A stretch of 64,000 nt of DNA from Mesodorylaimus sp. YZB2_4 (lineage: Eukaryota > Nematoda > Enoplea > Dorylaimida > Dorylaimidae): positions 1 to 64,000 of the forward strand of contig JASANH010000250.1 of the NCBI GenBank assembly GCA_030248295.1, written 5' to 3'. Both the position numbers and the translations under genes were made by a program. The notes under the pieces are model-generated. The model saw only the letters and a program-made list of their open reading frames with translations. It was not told where the DNA came from and searched no databases. Position 1 is the stretch's first letter, and each line of letters opens with the position of its first letter. Below are positions 9,993-21,499 of the stretch, in pieces.

Positions 9993-11061
9993 TCACACAT
10001 TGAAGTCATAGTGAATGCAGTCTTGGTCACTGGGGAACGCTGCCGTTACGCTGGGACAACTGGGGCATACGTCTGCTGCTGACCACGTGAACAATTCACA
10101 AATGCTTCCGCAAGTTGTCAAATTTTGGACATAGTTGAAGCTACGACACCAAATCCGTTGCGTGCAGGCGTTGGCGCAATGTTGGGGTTGAAGCGCTGGA
10201 AAGGATTCATTTGGCGTTTCTTTCAGGCACACGTCGCTTTTATTGAAACTTTGTTGATGAGCTAAAATATTAAAATATTAAATAATCCAACAAAGTGACT
10301 AAAAATGTCGACATACTGTTCAAGTAGCAGAGTATCTTTCGAGAGAAGCTAGCACATTTATCATCCGCCAATATACTTGGACTACCAACAATGATCTTGA
10401 GACAATATTCGTCGTTCAAGGAGTCATTTTCGTCGCATACGCGGTGCTTAATCCACGAGCTGGCAGCATTTATCGGTGGCGAGTTTTTTGCTGTCCGTGT
10501 GCTGTACCAATGAGTTGTATTTCGGGCTGTCTCACAAGCAATGGCTCCATCCACACCAGTATCGCGTCTTAGAGCAATCCAAACTTGTTTTGCCACCATG
10601 GTTTTCTAAAAATAATAGACGAAAGCATGGTTTTCTAAAATAATAGAAGACCATACTGTATGTAAATTCGCAATTTCTTAAATAAAACTTGACCGCTGTA
10701 CCGCGTTCCAAAGATTTCTCTGATGCGCAAGTTGTGGTGCTGACCCACCTACCTTCATCCAAGCCTCTAGGGCGTCGAATTCAATTCCAGAGTGTATTTG
10801 TGCCAGCTGTCCACCCTTCTGCTCGCAGCTGCTCCAGGAGTTGTCCCATGTCGACGCTGGTAGAACAAAGAAGCATCGAGCGCCAATCACCAATCCGTTC
10901 AGTTGATCACATGCTGCTAGGTTCGGATTCTGCCCCTCTGATTTTCCTATGTAAACCAAATGTCCTATGTACGTACTGCACTCTATGCGTAACCGTCTGA
11001 GCTCACCTAGAAACTTCTCCAAAATAAGGAGCAAGCTAACAAATTTAATCCCCCACACCAT
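9993..11061 (-). CDS. Secreted C-type lectin plus PAN/Apple protein, gene A (4 exons)
   Basis: Exons 11007-11061, 10753-10946, 10317-10605 and 9993-10261 join in frame with GT-AG introns of 60, 147 and 55 bases to give 268 residues. Residues 1-18 (MVWGIKFVSLLLILEKFL) form a signal peptide. Residues 31-177 are a C-type lectin fold, with CDQLNGLVIGARC, W-x3-W-x3-C, GGQLAQIHS, WIALRR and a closing DDKC-x6-LC. Residues 191-262 are a cysteine-rich PAN/Apple module (CANACTQRIWCRSFNYVQ) ending IHYDFNV. The sugar-binding EPN/QPD and WND motifs are not evident, so calcium-dependent sugar binding is doubtful. Exon phases and lengths match copies B and C and, for the two exons present, D. An extracellular recognition or defence role is inference. 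Confidence 0.88.
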
Positions 11062-12597
11062 AATCGCCTTCTGATGCTTGCCCAATGGATTCACGTTTTT
11101 GAATAGCAGCGAATACACGACGCTTGAGTTTTTCGTCCGCTTTCCATAAATGTGTCCGCCCAACCAATATCTTTTCTTCTTCTCTCAAAAAGGCGAAGAC
11201 GATGGTCCTAGAAACTGCAACGAAGTTTTGTCATTGAATGATGAGGTCAGGTCTTGGCCGATACTTTGTCGAAGCTCATTTGCATACCTAGTGGGCCCCA
11301 CCCATCGTGCGCCACTTGGGATAGGTGCAACATTCCTCCATCTCTTGACTGGGAATACCTTCTCCCACCCCCCATAGTTCGGATCACCACTGTATGGTCG
11401 CTGAAGAGACGGACCCTAGCAACAGTGATGGTCTAGTAAATAGGGAAGGCAGCAGGCCTGGAGACCCAACGGCACGAGAAGACTGGACAACCTATCACCG
11501 TCAAGACTACATCCAGAGCGTGCTTAATTAATCTCTGAAGAGAAGAGCGAAATACGGTAATCCAACGCGCGCAAGAACACGAGCCAGATGACACAATATC
11601 AGGAATACAGTGCGATGAGACGGAGATTTATTGAGGGATTCGGGTTATAAGCAGCTCTACAGTATTTGACCTTGTGTCAGTTTTCTAACAGGCATACGAT
11701 AAAAGTCAGTTCAGGGAAATGCTTTGACTATATACATTTATAAAAGTTATATAATATATACATGTGCGTAAGTTGCTGTTCTACAATATGAGCGATCTGC
11801 TATCGGCAGAAAATCGCAAGTCGATAGACCGATTGGCAAACTGATACCAAAATGCTAAAATATCATCATCATGGACACCAAAAGATACCCTCGTGGCCGA
11901 CTGGAGGTTCACTGTATCTATATATCTATCCATGTAGCTACTGTACTTACTCTATAAAATCAGGCGGCTTGAGCCTTTGGTCTTTTGCTCATGGGTCTTG
12001 TGGATTCGTGAGCCAAGAGACGTGAATAACCGCGACCCCGCAACAGCCTCGTTACTGCTGCTAGGGGCATCGCCGACAGCATTTCTGAGTAGCACATGAC
12101 ATATTGGTCCAGCCAGTGGACACCTTGATCACAAGCGCATGAAAAATTCACGCTGCTTTTCATCAACCCACTCACTTGGCCGTTCCACAAATTTTCAAAG
12201 GTGAAAATTGTAAGAAGTGTTTTGTTAGGTGGACTTGCAAGAAGCTGTCTGTAGCTTCTCCAGAGCTATTGCGAAATACAAAGGCAACCCCCGTTAGAGA
12301 GCGGTCGTTTACTAGCCACCTAGCGGTATCACGCACGAAACAAGCACTCAGTAGCACACACTAACCAATAAATGACCGAGTCACTCATGAGCGGGGCTGA
12401 CAGGAAACAGGAAACAGGCTAGACAGGCTGACTAGGGTGCGGCCACAGGGCGGCAGACAAGAAACCAGGTTACGTCACTGGCGTACATCCAATAAAGATG
12501 GGGGTCTCCCTGGCATAGAAAAGAGTACTTAATGGCACAAGCTAGGGCATTCCTTGACATGGAATGATGCATTTCACAACAACAAACCCATCACTGA
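11062..12597. other. Intergenic, no gene supported
   Basis: I see no conserved motif. A minus ORF at 11960-12190 (76 codons) has no recognisable domain and no splice partners. Confidence 0.4.
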
Positions 12598-12815
12598 CCA
12601 AGCATCGACCGAATCACCGAACCGGTCAAACCGAACCACCGGATCGGCGATTTTTACCGAGCCGAACCGAACCGGCTTTTTTGGACCCAACCACCGAGCC
12701 GAACAAACAATTTCGAATTTCCTCTTTTATTAGTAAAAATGCGGTTATTTTGCGTGAGATTTCGTTTTAGCTATAAATTTCGCTGTCCTTTTTTCTTGAT
12801 TATCTGATCCCTTCT
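12598..12815 (-). mobile_element. Half copy of the CAGCATCGACCG MITE family
   Basis: The sequence begins CAAGCATCGACCGAATCACC, followed by degenerate CCGAAC/ACCGA repeats. It is similar, in inverted orientation, to the right half of the element at 40108-40482, including the shared inner part (AAGAAAAAAGGACAGCGAAA-like). The other end is missing, so this is a truncated copy. Confidence 0.6.
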
Positions 12816-13145
12816 TCATAGTTAGCGCGGTAGCGCTTGCCTCACGAATAGAGTAGAAAAAGTATAGACGAGGGGTGGGGTGCGTATATTTTGCGTGTGT
12901 GGCCTGTGGAAAGTACAGTGAGGGATTTTTGGCACGGTCGGTGCGCATGTGGTATAGCACGGGGGTATGCAAGGTCACGTGTTGAAGGCGTGGCGGCGGG
13001 TGGCAGCGAGGTGATGTTATGATCAGTGTTTTCTCGAAATTTTTAGTGACGACACAGGTATTTTATGAATGAAGTGTGTGGAGAATTTTGCACTGGATAA
13101 GATTACAGTGATTTCGTGGTTTTTGTCGATGGTTTGAGGTAAAAT

Positions 13146-14234
13146 CAGCGTTGCCAGATGCGAAAAATGAATTCCACTGCAAGGACACCTGAAATCCACT
13201 ACCAGCCACGACACATCTTTCCGAAATCCACTACAACAGCCACTAAAAATTTTCATCGCAACAGAGCGATAATGCAACATTTTTGGTCCACCCTGGATTC
13301 AAAATAGCTTTCAATCAACCAAAATGTCGAGTTTAGGTAGGCTGCTTGATAAATCGATCGACGTACCACGTGATGCCGCGCAGCAGCCCAGCCAGTCGAT
13401 ACAGCCCGTGATGCCTCGCAGATATTTAGCACCCTACCTTGAAAAGTTCTGCTTTGCGCGTTTCGATTCATGAAAAGGGAAATACCTAATCATGATCATA
13501 AATCGTGAATCTAATTATAACTGAGGAAATCTTCCCAAAGCAATCTCCCAATAAGTAGGGTAAAATGCACTAATCCGGAACGGTTCCTAAACCGGAACAC
13601 CTCGATTGCCCATCTAATCCAATGACTTACTGTTTTTGACGAGGCTTTTCGGCTGGCGTACATAGCGAGCGAGCATGTTTGTTTACGGCAAAAAAATTGC
13701 CATATACGAATGGTCGGTCCTGGCAACGTGAGTTTTATTTTTGCACAGAAACGGTGAGGGCGTAGAAGAGAGTTTCATTTTTTTAAAAAGCGGTGTTAAA
13801 CTTGGTTTTGGTCAAAAGAGAAGACAGAAACGGTGGTGTTTCAATCATGGCTTTTAAAAAAACCTACATCGCATCTATTCTCCTAAGATCGTCTAAAACC
13901 TATAGGTGATCCGAATTAGGACCGAAGAGAGCCGAAAGCGGAACGAGTGCGCAGTTTTTGAAAATACCCTTGCCGAGCGTGTAGCTGCGCTTAAACGAAA
14001 ATTTGGAGCAGTTTTGGTCGCGGGGGATTCTGCTGAGTCAAACGCAATTGATAAAGCATCGCTGTCTTGTTAATTTTTAGGCAATAAAAGGACTTGGGCG
14101 TTCGGTGTCCCGGATTTGGGCACTTTACCTTAACAACTACAATTCACTGCGTGACCACCATAGTGGCCACTACGCCACTACGGACACCCCAAATCCACCA
14201 AAGTAGTGGAATTCCACTACGTCTGGCAACGCTG
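13146..14234. mobile_element. Non-autonomous hAT-like element, 1.09 kb, perfect 8-bp TSD
   Basis: Terminal inverted repeats CAGCGTTGCCAGATG (13146) and CGTCTGGCAACGCTG (ending 14234) are flanked by the perfect 8-bp direct repeat GGTAAAAT (13138-13145 and 14235-14242). CAGxG ends with 8-bp duplications are the hAT signature. Subterminal zones at both ends carry repeated CCACTAC/TCCACTAC motifs. There is no transposase ORF inside, so it would depend on enzyme made elsewhere. Confidence 0.88.
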
Positions 14235-14547
14235 GGTAAAATAGCGAGAGGTTTGGTGTTCGTGGCGAGACGCGATGTAGGTAGCCGTGCGTGTTTGTTA
14301 TAGGCAGCCGCGTTGCTGTGCGTAGTGCAATTCATTTTACGTCGGGTGGAAGGATGCTCGTGCTTTGATGTTGTCGTGACTGTTTGTGGCGAGATCTGTT
14401 TACTAAGCTATAACGTCTGGTTGGTGAGTCATTTCACAATTTTCGCATATAAGGGTAAGTTTATATAGGGGTATATAGGGGTAGGTATCTTTTTCAGTTT
14501 GAAATATGCAAAAGAATTTTATTGGCAACCTGCCGATATGCAAGACC

Positions 14548-15188
14548 CCCACTAAAAAAGGTCCTTAAAATGGACCACGGCCAAGGGCTTAGGAATAGAG
14601 AACACAAAGCTGCCACCAAAAAAACTGAAAAATTTCCCCTCTCCGCGAGCTTCTCTATTTCTGAGCCCTGACATGTTTTCGCTATAGATATAGCGTGGGC
14701 AATATATTGTGTGATGACTGATCATGCATAGAAGCATTTATTGGATTGGTCGCATGTGCGCAGTTATCACTTTGCGGCGTCGTGGGGTTGTTTTATGAGG
14801 TGCACTTGTTTGGTCCGTGTAGCAATGGAGCTGTCGATTCGAACAATGAATAATCCGTCATGTTACTGGCCGAGTGAGTATTGCAAATAGTAGTTGAATG
14901 AATGCAATGGTAATAGCGCATATAAAGAAAGTGTTTCTCAGCAATTGCGTCAAAAATCAAGGTTTATTTGATATGCGTATTTTACGTTATAGAATCCAAG
15001 TGTAGTGACCACATAGCAGAAAGTTCCAGCATTCCCGCAGCTAAGCACAATGCCTCATGTCAGGGCTCAGGAATAGAGAAGCTCGCGGAGATGGAAAATT
15101 TTTCAGTTTTTTTTCGTGGCAGCTTTGTGTTTTCTATTCCTAAGCCCTTGACCGTGGTCCATTTTACGGACGGACCTTTTTTAGTGGG
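14548..15188. mobile_element. MITE with about 130-bp terminal inverted repeats
   Basis: 14548-14674 and 15056-15188 are imperfect reverse complements. The outer ends read CCCACTAAAAAAGGTCC and GGACCTTTTTTAGTGGG, and the inner ends meet at CATGTCAGGGCTCAG-like sequence. The roughly 380-bp core has no ORF with a recognisable domain. No convincing target duplication is seen at the ends. Confidence 0.75.
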
Positions 15189-15918
15189 TTATCTTCAAAA
15201 TTTCGACTTAAAAATTGGTAAAAAAGGATTGACTTCCAAATACATATTTTTTAAATATTGGGTGCGCCATAAGCAATGACCCTCACAGAAATGGCTGGTT
15301 TTCTTGCGGGAGCAATCGCGTTGTAGACTTTACACTAAAACAGGCACATGATGCATTATTCTGCATCGGGCAGCCCACATATTTCACAACAACACACAAA
15401 AAAATTAAGAAGTAGGTGGAAAGAAAACTCTCCCCTGGCTTGGAGACGTCGAGCTTTTATGTTTATGTCTCAGCCGTAAGGTACAAGTACAGTATAGTTG
15501 TAAGACTTGCCTGCTCCAGTCAGAGTTTTTGTACCGCCGACCACAATCTCTCCTTCGCCCGCCAGGCTTTGTTTCAAGTTTGCGAAGAGTTCAATCTCGT
15601 CCAGTGTCTCTCGCAGGCATATTGCTATTATAGGTAACGTGTTTTGAGTGATTATTACAGGCAGAGGACCCGTTTTTGTCGAGCATTCATGTTTTCAAGC
15701 ATGTACGACTGACATTCCAGATAATGGAAAAGTTGCTTATGATTGTAAAAATTTCTCGATAACTTTTATTTAATGCCAGTAAAGCTTTCTTATACCCAGA
15801 CTCCATGTTGCCGTTTGCCAAATGGCAATCGTCGATCGTTAGACTAAAGGGTAGGTATTTTGACGTCATACCAAGACATGACAAAAGTCACCCTGGAGCA
15901 GCTAACGTAATAAGCGGA

Positions 15919-16164
15919 TCAACGAAGATGTAGTGCTGGAAACTGTGCCAACTCGATGATACAGACGTCATACACTTCGCACTTTTGGGAACGATAAATC
16001 ATTAGATTCTCGAATGTCCATGAGCCAGAAAGTATTTGTTCAAGCAGCACATTTGAAATGGAGAAACTTTCTTCTGTTAGGTCCCATCTACAGGGGCCCA
16101 TCTGTATGTAGGCATTGTTGAGTTTGGCGCCATTGCCCGTGCCGGTTGTACAGTAGACAGACAT
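15919..16164 (-). CDS. Possible exon, unknown protein
   Basis: An 81-codon open frame with a protein-like composition: NAYIQMGPCRWDLTEE followed by SGSWTFENLMIYRSQKCEV, with cysteines, aromatics and a balanced charge pattern. No family is recognised, and no matching upstream or downstream exon was identified. It may be an exon of a secreted or extracellular protein, or chance. Confidence 0.22.
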   Translation of the reverse strand: MSVYCTTGTGNGAKLNNAYIQMGPCRWDLTEESFSISNVLLEQILSGSWTFENLMIYRSQKCEVYDVCIIELAQFPALHLR

Positions 16165-16559
16165 ATTGCATAGACTTAATATGTGTGTAACTGTAACCTA
16201 GCACTAACAGTCTCGCCCAGACCATTCGTCTGTTGTAAACGCACAATTTGGTATTCTGGTTCTACAAAACTAACCTTCTGTCTTTGCAATAGCGCAAGAA
16301 AGAGTAACTGATTTTTCACAAAGTTACAAGCAACTACTGCATTTTCATTATGCCCGCCATTATTTGTGTGTCTCACTCGTCACCACAGATTGAACATGTG
16401 GGGTCAGCATCCGTACCATCAGTCTTGTTGCTGTAAATCAGTGGGCATATCGTTGAATAATGCGCCAGGCTCCATCAGCTCTTGCTTTTCATGGAGATTT
16501 GAAAAAGTACTAGCTGTTTTGCAGTACTGGCTAAAAAATTTTGCGTATGAATCCCAACC

Positions 16560-16791
16560 GCGAAAACCGCAAACTTTTTCCGATGCGAATAATTTTCCGT
16601 TTTACAGTGTTTCATCTTTGAGCGCCTTATTAAAACAATGCGGCTCACGATCAGCACTGCAGTATGAATTTCGGAAAAGTGTAGGATTTCAAAAGGAGGC
16701 CAAGGCGCAAATCGATGAAAAAGAGAAGTTCTGCAATAAAAAAACAGCTCCGTCTGCTGTGCACTGCGGAAAAGAATGGGAAAATCAACAT
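16560..16791 (+). CDS. Possible exon sharing a segment with 25.6 kb
   Basis: An open frame carrying QKEAKAQIDEKEKF and ending at a strong donor (CATG followed by GTAAGTTT at 16792). About 30 bases (ccaaggcgcaaatcgatgaa and neighbours) recur on the minus strand near 25,600 in an ORF with KEETKAQIDEKE. The repeated, reading-frame-preserving segment and the donor support a real but unidentified exon. The 5' boundary is uncertain. Confidence 0.3.
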
Positions 16792-17958
16792 GGTAAGTTT
16801 CGTTATATTCTTCCATGTACGTATTGCCTGATATCCTGATATTGCCGAGTTATTGTTGCTCCCGCAAATATTTCGACATGGTCAGAATATTTTGTTGGCT
16901 TTTATTGTTTGGTTTCGAAGGTACGATGCTTCAAAACAGTCCTACCAAAACTATCGTCTGAAAGTTAAGCGTTTCTTGTAAAATTTGCATGCGGGCCCGT
17001 AAAAACATTGTCTGCAAAGGTCTTGACACGTCTTGACTGGCATTTTATGCCAAATCTTCTCAGATCCCCAAAAACTCTGATTTTAAACGCCCTAACCAAG
17101 AACCTTCTGGCAGTGCAGTTTTACTCGACATAGCCATTTTTTTCTTCTGCAGGTTATCATGTCAGAAATTGATTTCGAGAGCGTGACTTTAATTTAGGAA
17201 TCGATGCTGTCACATTCGTACTCGCCGTCGACATGAGCAATGCAGCTGCCGCATGTCGTTGGTTTGACCACTAGAATTTGGTAAGATGGTTTATGCTGTG
17301 TGTATTTGACACTAGTCTAATAATAAGTTACCTCGTCGTTTCGTTTCAGTGATTTTATGTTCGTACATCGTCGTCATCGTGGCCGTCTTGTTGTTATTGT
17401 ATTTGCAAGCGTCAAACATGGCTCGGGGTTTTTGAGGCTGATGGCTATTCGTCCGGCATGAAAGCAAGTTACAGAACTTACTCCCGAAAATTTTAAGAGA
17501 ATAGTGTTCTTGTGACATCGACAACTGTGTGAGTGGCGGGTCCATATTATTGTTGTTGTCAAGTTTTTGTCTATCAGTTCAAGATTCATTGAGAAGCCGA
17601 ATGCGCAGATATGATTAGGGTAGTGTACCTGTAGCTATGCCTTAGGATACATGTTGGAGTAAAAGTTGTACTATGCAATCTGGCCGATCGCCGATCTGAC
17701 TGTGTGGCATGCAGTTTTTGTTTCATCGTTGCTTCTTCTGACATTCTGTTTCGTTAGATATCTGAAACGAACATAGCTTAATAAGACCTAGAATATTTTG
17801 ATAAGGCATGATGATAAAACTTTCAAATCACAGTTGATGGCTCCCCCATGCCTGTACCAGAATAGCCATCAAGACAAGCAGGTACATTTCCGTATTTATT
17901 GCTTGCTCATTTCACCTATAGCAACATGGTTGCAAATAATAAGCTCGTAGTTTAGGTA

Positions 17959-18144
17959 TGTGACGCGGCTCAGGTGTTCTTATCAGACAGGCGATAACCA
18001 AGCGACCACTCCAGACCAATAATTCTATTCAACTCTGATCAGACGCAGCGCGTCCGTCCAACTCCAATCACACGAGCACATTACTGTAATGGCACACGGG
18101 AGCAAGCAGCATAATAAGGCGGGAACTCAAACGTACCCTTATCA
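17959..18144 (-). repeat. 3' LTR of Gypsy 2, 186 bp
   Basis: No differences are seen from 25190-25375. It is bounded TGTGACG...TTATCA on the plus strand. The left flank GGTA is the target duplication. Confidence 0.96.
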
Positions 18145-18158
18145 TCACTCCCCCCTCT
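18145..18158 (-). other. Polypurine tract of Gypsy 2
   Basis: Directly before the 3' LTR the minus strand reads AGAGGGGGGAGTGA, the purine-rich primer for plus-strand DNA synthesis. Its position exactly at the LTR edge supports the boundary chosen. Confidence 0.85.
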
Positions 18159-18370
18159 AACAAAGAATGACCCGAACAAAAGCAAAACCAAACGAAATCA
18201 TAACACCTGCGTCATCGATCCTAAATTGAAGATGAGCGGATACGACCACTTTTTTTGACACGCTCGAGATTCCCCGAACTATCTGAAAAGAACCAAAAAA
18301 ACCACACACGTGTTACCTCATAGTACACCCTCGCACAGAACTTGGCCTACTCACAAAAACCGATGTGCCC

Positions 18371-18795
18371 CTACTCCCTAGCCACGCGCACCTTCCCACG
18401 GGTGTCTTTCTCCCTCTCTAGATAGCTGTCAGCTACCTGAACGGCTTTTCCAAGACCTGCAGCTTTCGATTTCAAAGCGTCCTTGTACTGCAAGTACTCA
18501 AACACAAAGTCACGTCCTATCGACGCTGATTTTTGCCGAAGAAATGAACGTGAATGTCACCAGGTCGGGCAACACCCCTACCTGGAAATTCAGACTCACC
18601 CATTATGCGCGCAGGCCAATACGGATGATAGTTCATCTTGGCCCATACGACATCACCCACTTTCAAAACAGTGCGCTTGGGGACTTCAACAGAACAATCG
18701 GGTGTGTACCGTTTAACCTGCTCAACGTGAACACGTTTAGCTTCCGACATTTTTCCCTCGACCGGCCTAATGATGAGATTCTGAGGCGACACCAC
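18371..18795 (-). CDS. Gypsy 2 pol C-terminal end with PWWP domain (frame-broken)
   Basis: Behind the integrase, the frame 18517-18795 holds the usual Gypsy tail (HVEQVKRY near residue 23) and then, from residue 47 (about 18657), GDVVWAKMNYHPYWPARIM and, further on, DIHVHFFGK. This is the start of a PWWP domain: the W-A-K-M strand, the P-x-W-P turn and the V-x-F-F-G strand align with the LEDGF/HDGF type. After a single-base break at about 18530 the neighbouring frame continues with the C-terminal helices (FVFEYLQYKDAL, then AVQVADSYLERE) to a stop at 18371. PWWP domains bind H3K36-methylated nucleosomes and DNA. A role in choosing integration sites is inference. It replaces the chromodomain that many Gypsy integrases carry here. 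Confidence 0.82.
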
Positions 18796-18815
18796 CTCAA
18801 CAACACGATATGGAC

Positions 18816-20397
18816 CTAAGCAAGCCCTAACAACTTGGGCGATAGACCCGAAGGTATATGCATTCTGCGATACATGACCATCTCACCTTCACGGAACTGT
18901 GATGGTGTCACCGTTTGGTCAACACGATCCTTGCGCTGGTGCTGAACACGCACGATGTTCTCAAAAGCCAACCGACGCGCTCGTTCCAACTGAAGAACTA
19001 CATGTTCACGGTAATCTGCTGCGGAAACGAACTTATTAGCGCTTTCCGATATACCAGCATCAATAACCAACCGTGCATCGAAACCATGCATCAAAAAGAA
19101 AGGCGTCTCTCCAGTAGACTCATGAACTGAAGTATTGTACGCAAACCGTGCGAATGGAACAAACTCATGCCAGTCGTCCTGCGTCCGCTGATCAGCATAC
19201 ATGCGGAGCATATCGCGAAAAACGCGGTTTACCCTTTCCACCTGACCATCCGTTTGTGGTCGATAGGCCACAGTCAATGACCGTTTAATAGTCAAAGCCT
19301 CACAGACACTTTTCACTAGCTCTGACGTGAAGTTAGAACCTCGATCTGACAACAAGCGCCTCGGTGCGCCCCACCGACACACGACTTTTTCAACCAGCAC
19401 TCTAGCCACTGTATCCGCAGTGATGTCCGGTACTGCAAAAGCCTCAATATATTTGGTCAAATAGTCTCCCAAGATCAAAATGTATTTGTCTCCACTCTTA
19501 GACGTCGGGAAAGGACCCATTGCGTCTATAGCCACTACTTCAAACGGATTCTCCACACACATGGGCTTCAATGGAGCTTGTCCACACGGACCATACGACT
19601 TATTTCTCGCGCAAGGCAAGCAGCTCTTGCACCAACAATGAACATCCCGATACATGCCGGGCCAATAAAACCTTTGTCTCAACTTGACCAAAGTTTTCAA
19701 AAATCCCAAATGACCGGCCAACGCGTCACCATGCGTTGCATCAAAAACTACTCGTCGCAATGAAGTTGGTACAACCAACTGGACCCACTCATTCCGCCTA
19801 TTTAACCGACCACAAGGCAAGTGTAGCAAAAGTCCGCTGTCCGACAACACGAAATCCTGGGCTAGCATCTTCAAACGCTTTACATCCCGCCGATCACTAG
19901 GCAAGGATCCTTTCTCCAGAAAAGCGACTAAAGGCTTACAAAACGAATCAGAACGCTGAGCATCTTTCAAGACGTCCTGAGAAAATTCAACTGGTTCTAC
20001 TGCTGGAACCTTAGCCGCACAGACCATGCAAACTGGGCTACGTGAAAGTGCATCAGCCACGACATTCGATTTTCCTGGGACATGCTCAATATCAAACGTG
20101 TATTCCGACAACTGATAAACCCAACGAGCTAAACGCCCATGAGGCTCCTTATGAGCCAATAACCATTTCAAAGGCTGATGATCCGTCCGCAACAGAAACT
20201 TCTTGCCATACAAATAAGGGCGAAAATGCTTTGTGAAAACAATCACAGCTAAGCATTCCTTTTCTAGTGCGGAATAGTTCTTTTCGGCCTTCGTCAACAT
20301 CCTAGACGCGTAAGCAACAACCCATCGATCAGATCCATGCTGCTGATACAGTACTGCGCCAATGCCAATGTTAGATGCATCTGTCTGCAGCACAAAG
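18816..20397 (-). CDS. pol: Gypsy 2 pol part 2: RNase H (rest) and integrase
   Basis: The frame resumes directly behind the nested element with LQTDASNIGIGAVL, the first RNase H aspartate motif, then RTDHQPLKW and VVADALSRSP. The integrase has an HHCC module (HGDALAGHLGF to CKSCLPCARNK) and the core AIDAMGPF, LLSDRGSNF and QTDGQVERVNRV, giving D,D-35-E. It stops at 18816 because one base is missing after LGLA; the tail continues in the adjacent frame (18795 and below). The ORF as read from 20504 includes about 36 codons of the inserted element and is not the native start. Confidence 0.92.
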
Positions 20398-21499
20398 CCA
20401 GCATCGACCGATCCACTGATCCGGCCGAACCGATCCGCCGATCCAGGGGGTGGATCGGATCCCGATCCGATCCGACCGCTGGATCGGCCGGATCGGCATT
20501 TCAAATTTGCCGTGCATTACCTGCTTGAAAAACACGCGTATGACTTGTTTTACGATACTCCTCTGACATTTGAGTTCTCTCCCATAATCATTGTCTCTGT
20601 GACATCGTGTACGTGAAGTTTTTTAATGGGTTCCAGAGGTCAGAGAGAAATCAGATGCAATGGCGAATAGAAGAAGTGAATAAGGAGCTTAACGATAGCT
20701 TAACGGAGCTGGATCAGGATCAGGGCGATCCCGATTGGGATAGGATTTTTCTGTGTTTTGCGTATGAGCCTTTACACCTCACTGAAGCTTTTTTCAGTCA
20801 TACAGCTTTTTTGAAACTTCTCCAATTAATTATTATTATAGATAATTTGAAAATTGATTTGAAAAATAGGGAGTTCTGATACAGGCCATATATAGATAAG
20901 CCATGCCAGCTCACGTCATGTCATGCTTTATTCCTGACCAAGCACCATGCAGCACTATCGGGGGTTAGGAAACATATGTCATGTATTGACAATTAATTTT
21001 ACCCAGGCGAGAGTCGAACTCTCCCCTCTAATCGTAAGTGCGCACCTAGCGTGACAGGCAAACGACTACCGCAGGCTACGCCCCAGTCTTGCTTCCACCC
21101 CCAGAGCTGCTACAGACTACGATAAACAGACTAGCCTAGCTAGCGTGCTTTTTTCTTTATTTATGCAGAATCCCCATGCCTAATCGTCGGGATCCTGGCC
21201 TGTCGTTGAGGATCACGCGAAGAAACGAGCTTGTTTGGAGTCCCGCTTATTGGGCCTGAAGGCCCAATTAAGATATGTAAAACGATTTGAAATCAGAGTT
21301 TTTCAAATCAGTGAATGAAGAACAAAGATTGCGCAGAATTTTGGACACAGTTTTTGGCTTGGGATCGGTTAGCATCGGATCGGCTGGATCGGATCGGATC
21401 GGATCGGCCGGATCGGATCGGGATCGGATCGGGCCGATCCAGAGCATGGATCGGATCGGGATCGGGATCCGGGCTGAGGGTCGGATCGGTCGATGCTGG
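20398..21499. mobile_element. hAT-like non-autonomous element nested in Gypsy 2
   Basis: Terminal inverted repeats CCAGCATCGACCGATCC and GGATCGGTCGATGCTGG are flanked by the perfect 8-bp duplication GCACAAAG (20390-20397 and 21500-21507). Removing the element plus one duplication rejoins the RNase H codons (AFV then LQTDAS) in frame. Both ends carry arrays of GATCGG/GATCC hexamers (20405-20495 and 21362-21490). A tRNA-like segment lies inside. There is no transposase ORF. Confidence 0.93.
20995..21090 (-). repeat. tRNA-derived SINE-like segment
   Basis: The minus strand has an A-box-like TAGCCTGCGGTAG and a B-box-like GAGTTCGACTC. The middle part (TGTCACGCTAGGTGCGCACTTACG-like) recurs in the SINE at 48973 and, diverged, at about 41545-41630. 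The acceptor arm does not pair, so it is a tRNA relative and not a tRNA gene. Confidence 0.55.

Larger units (their letters stand above)
15189..17954. other. Intergenic with two exon-like ORFs
   Basis: Nothing is recognisable by family. Two ORFs listed separately (15919-16164 minus and about 16560-16791 plus) look like possible exons. The remainder is AT-rich without clear repeats. Confidence 0.35.

Noticed and set aside
11960..12190. 76-codon minus ORF as a possible terminal exon
   Set aside because: No recognisable domain and no upstream exon with a matching phase.
20995..21090. Functional tRNA gene on the minus strand
   Set aside because: A- and B-box-like motifs are present, but the acceptor stem does not pair and the sequence recurs in SINE-like copies.
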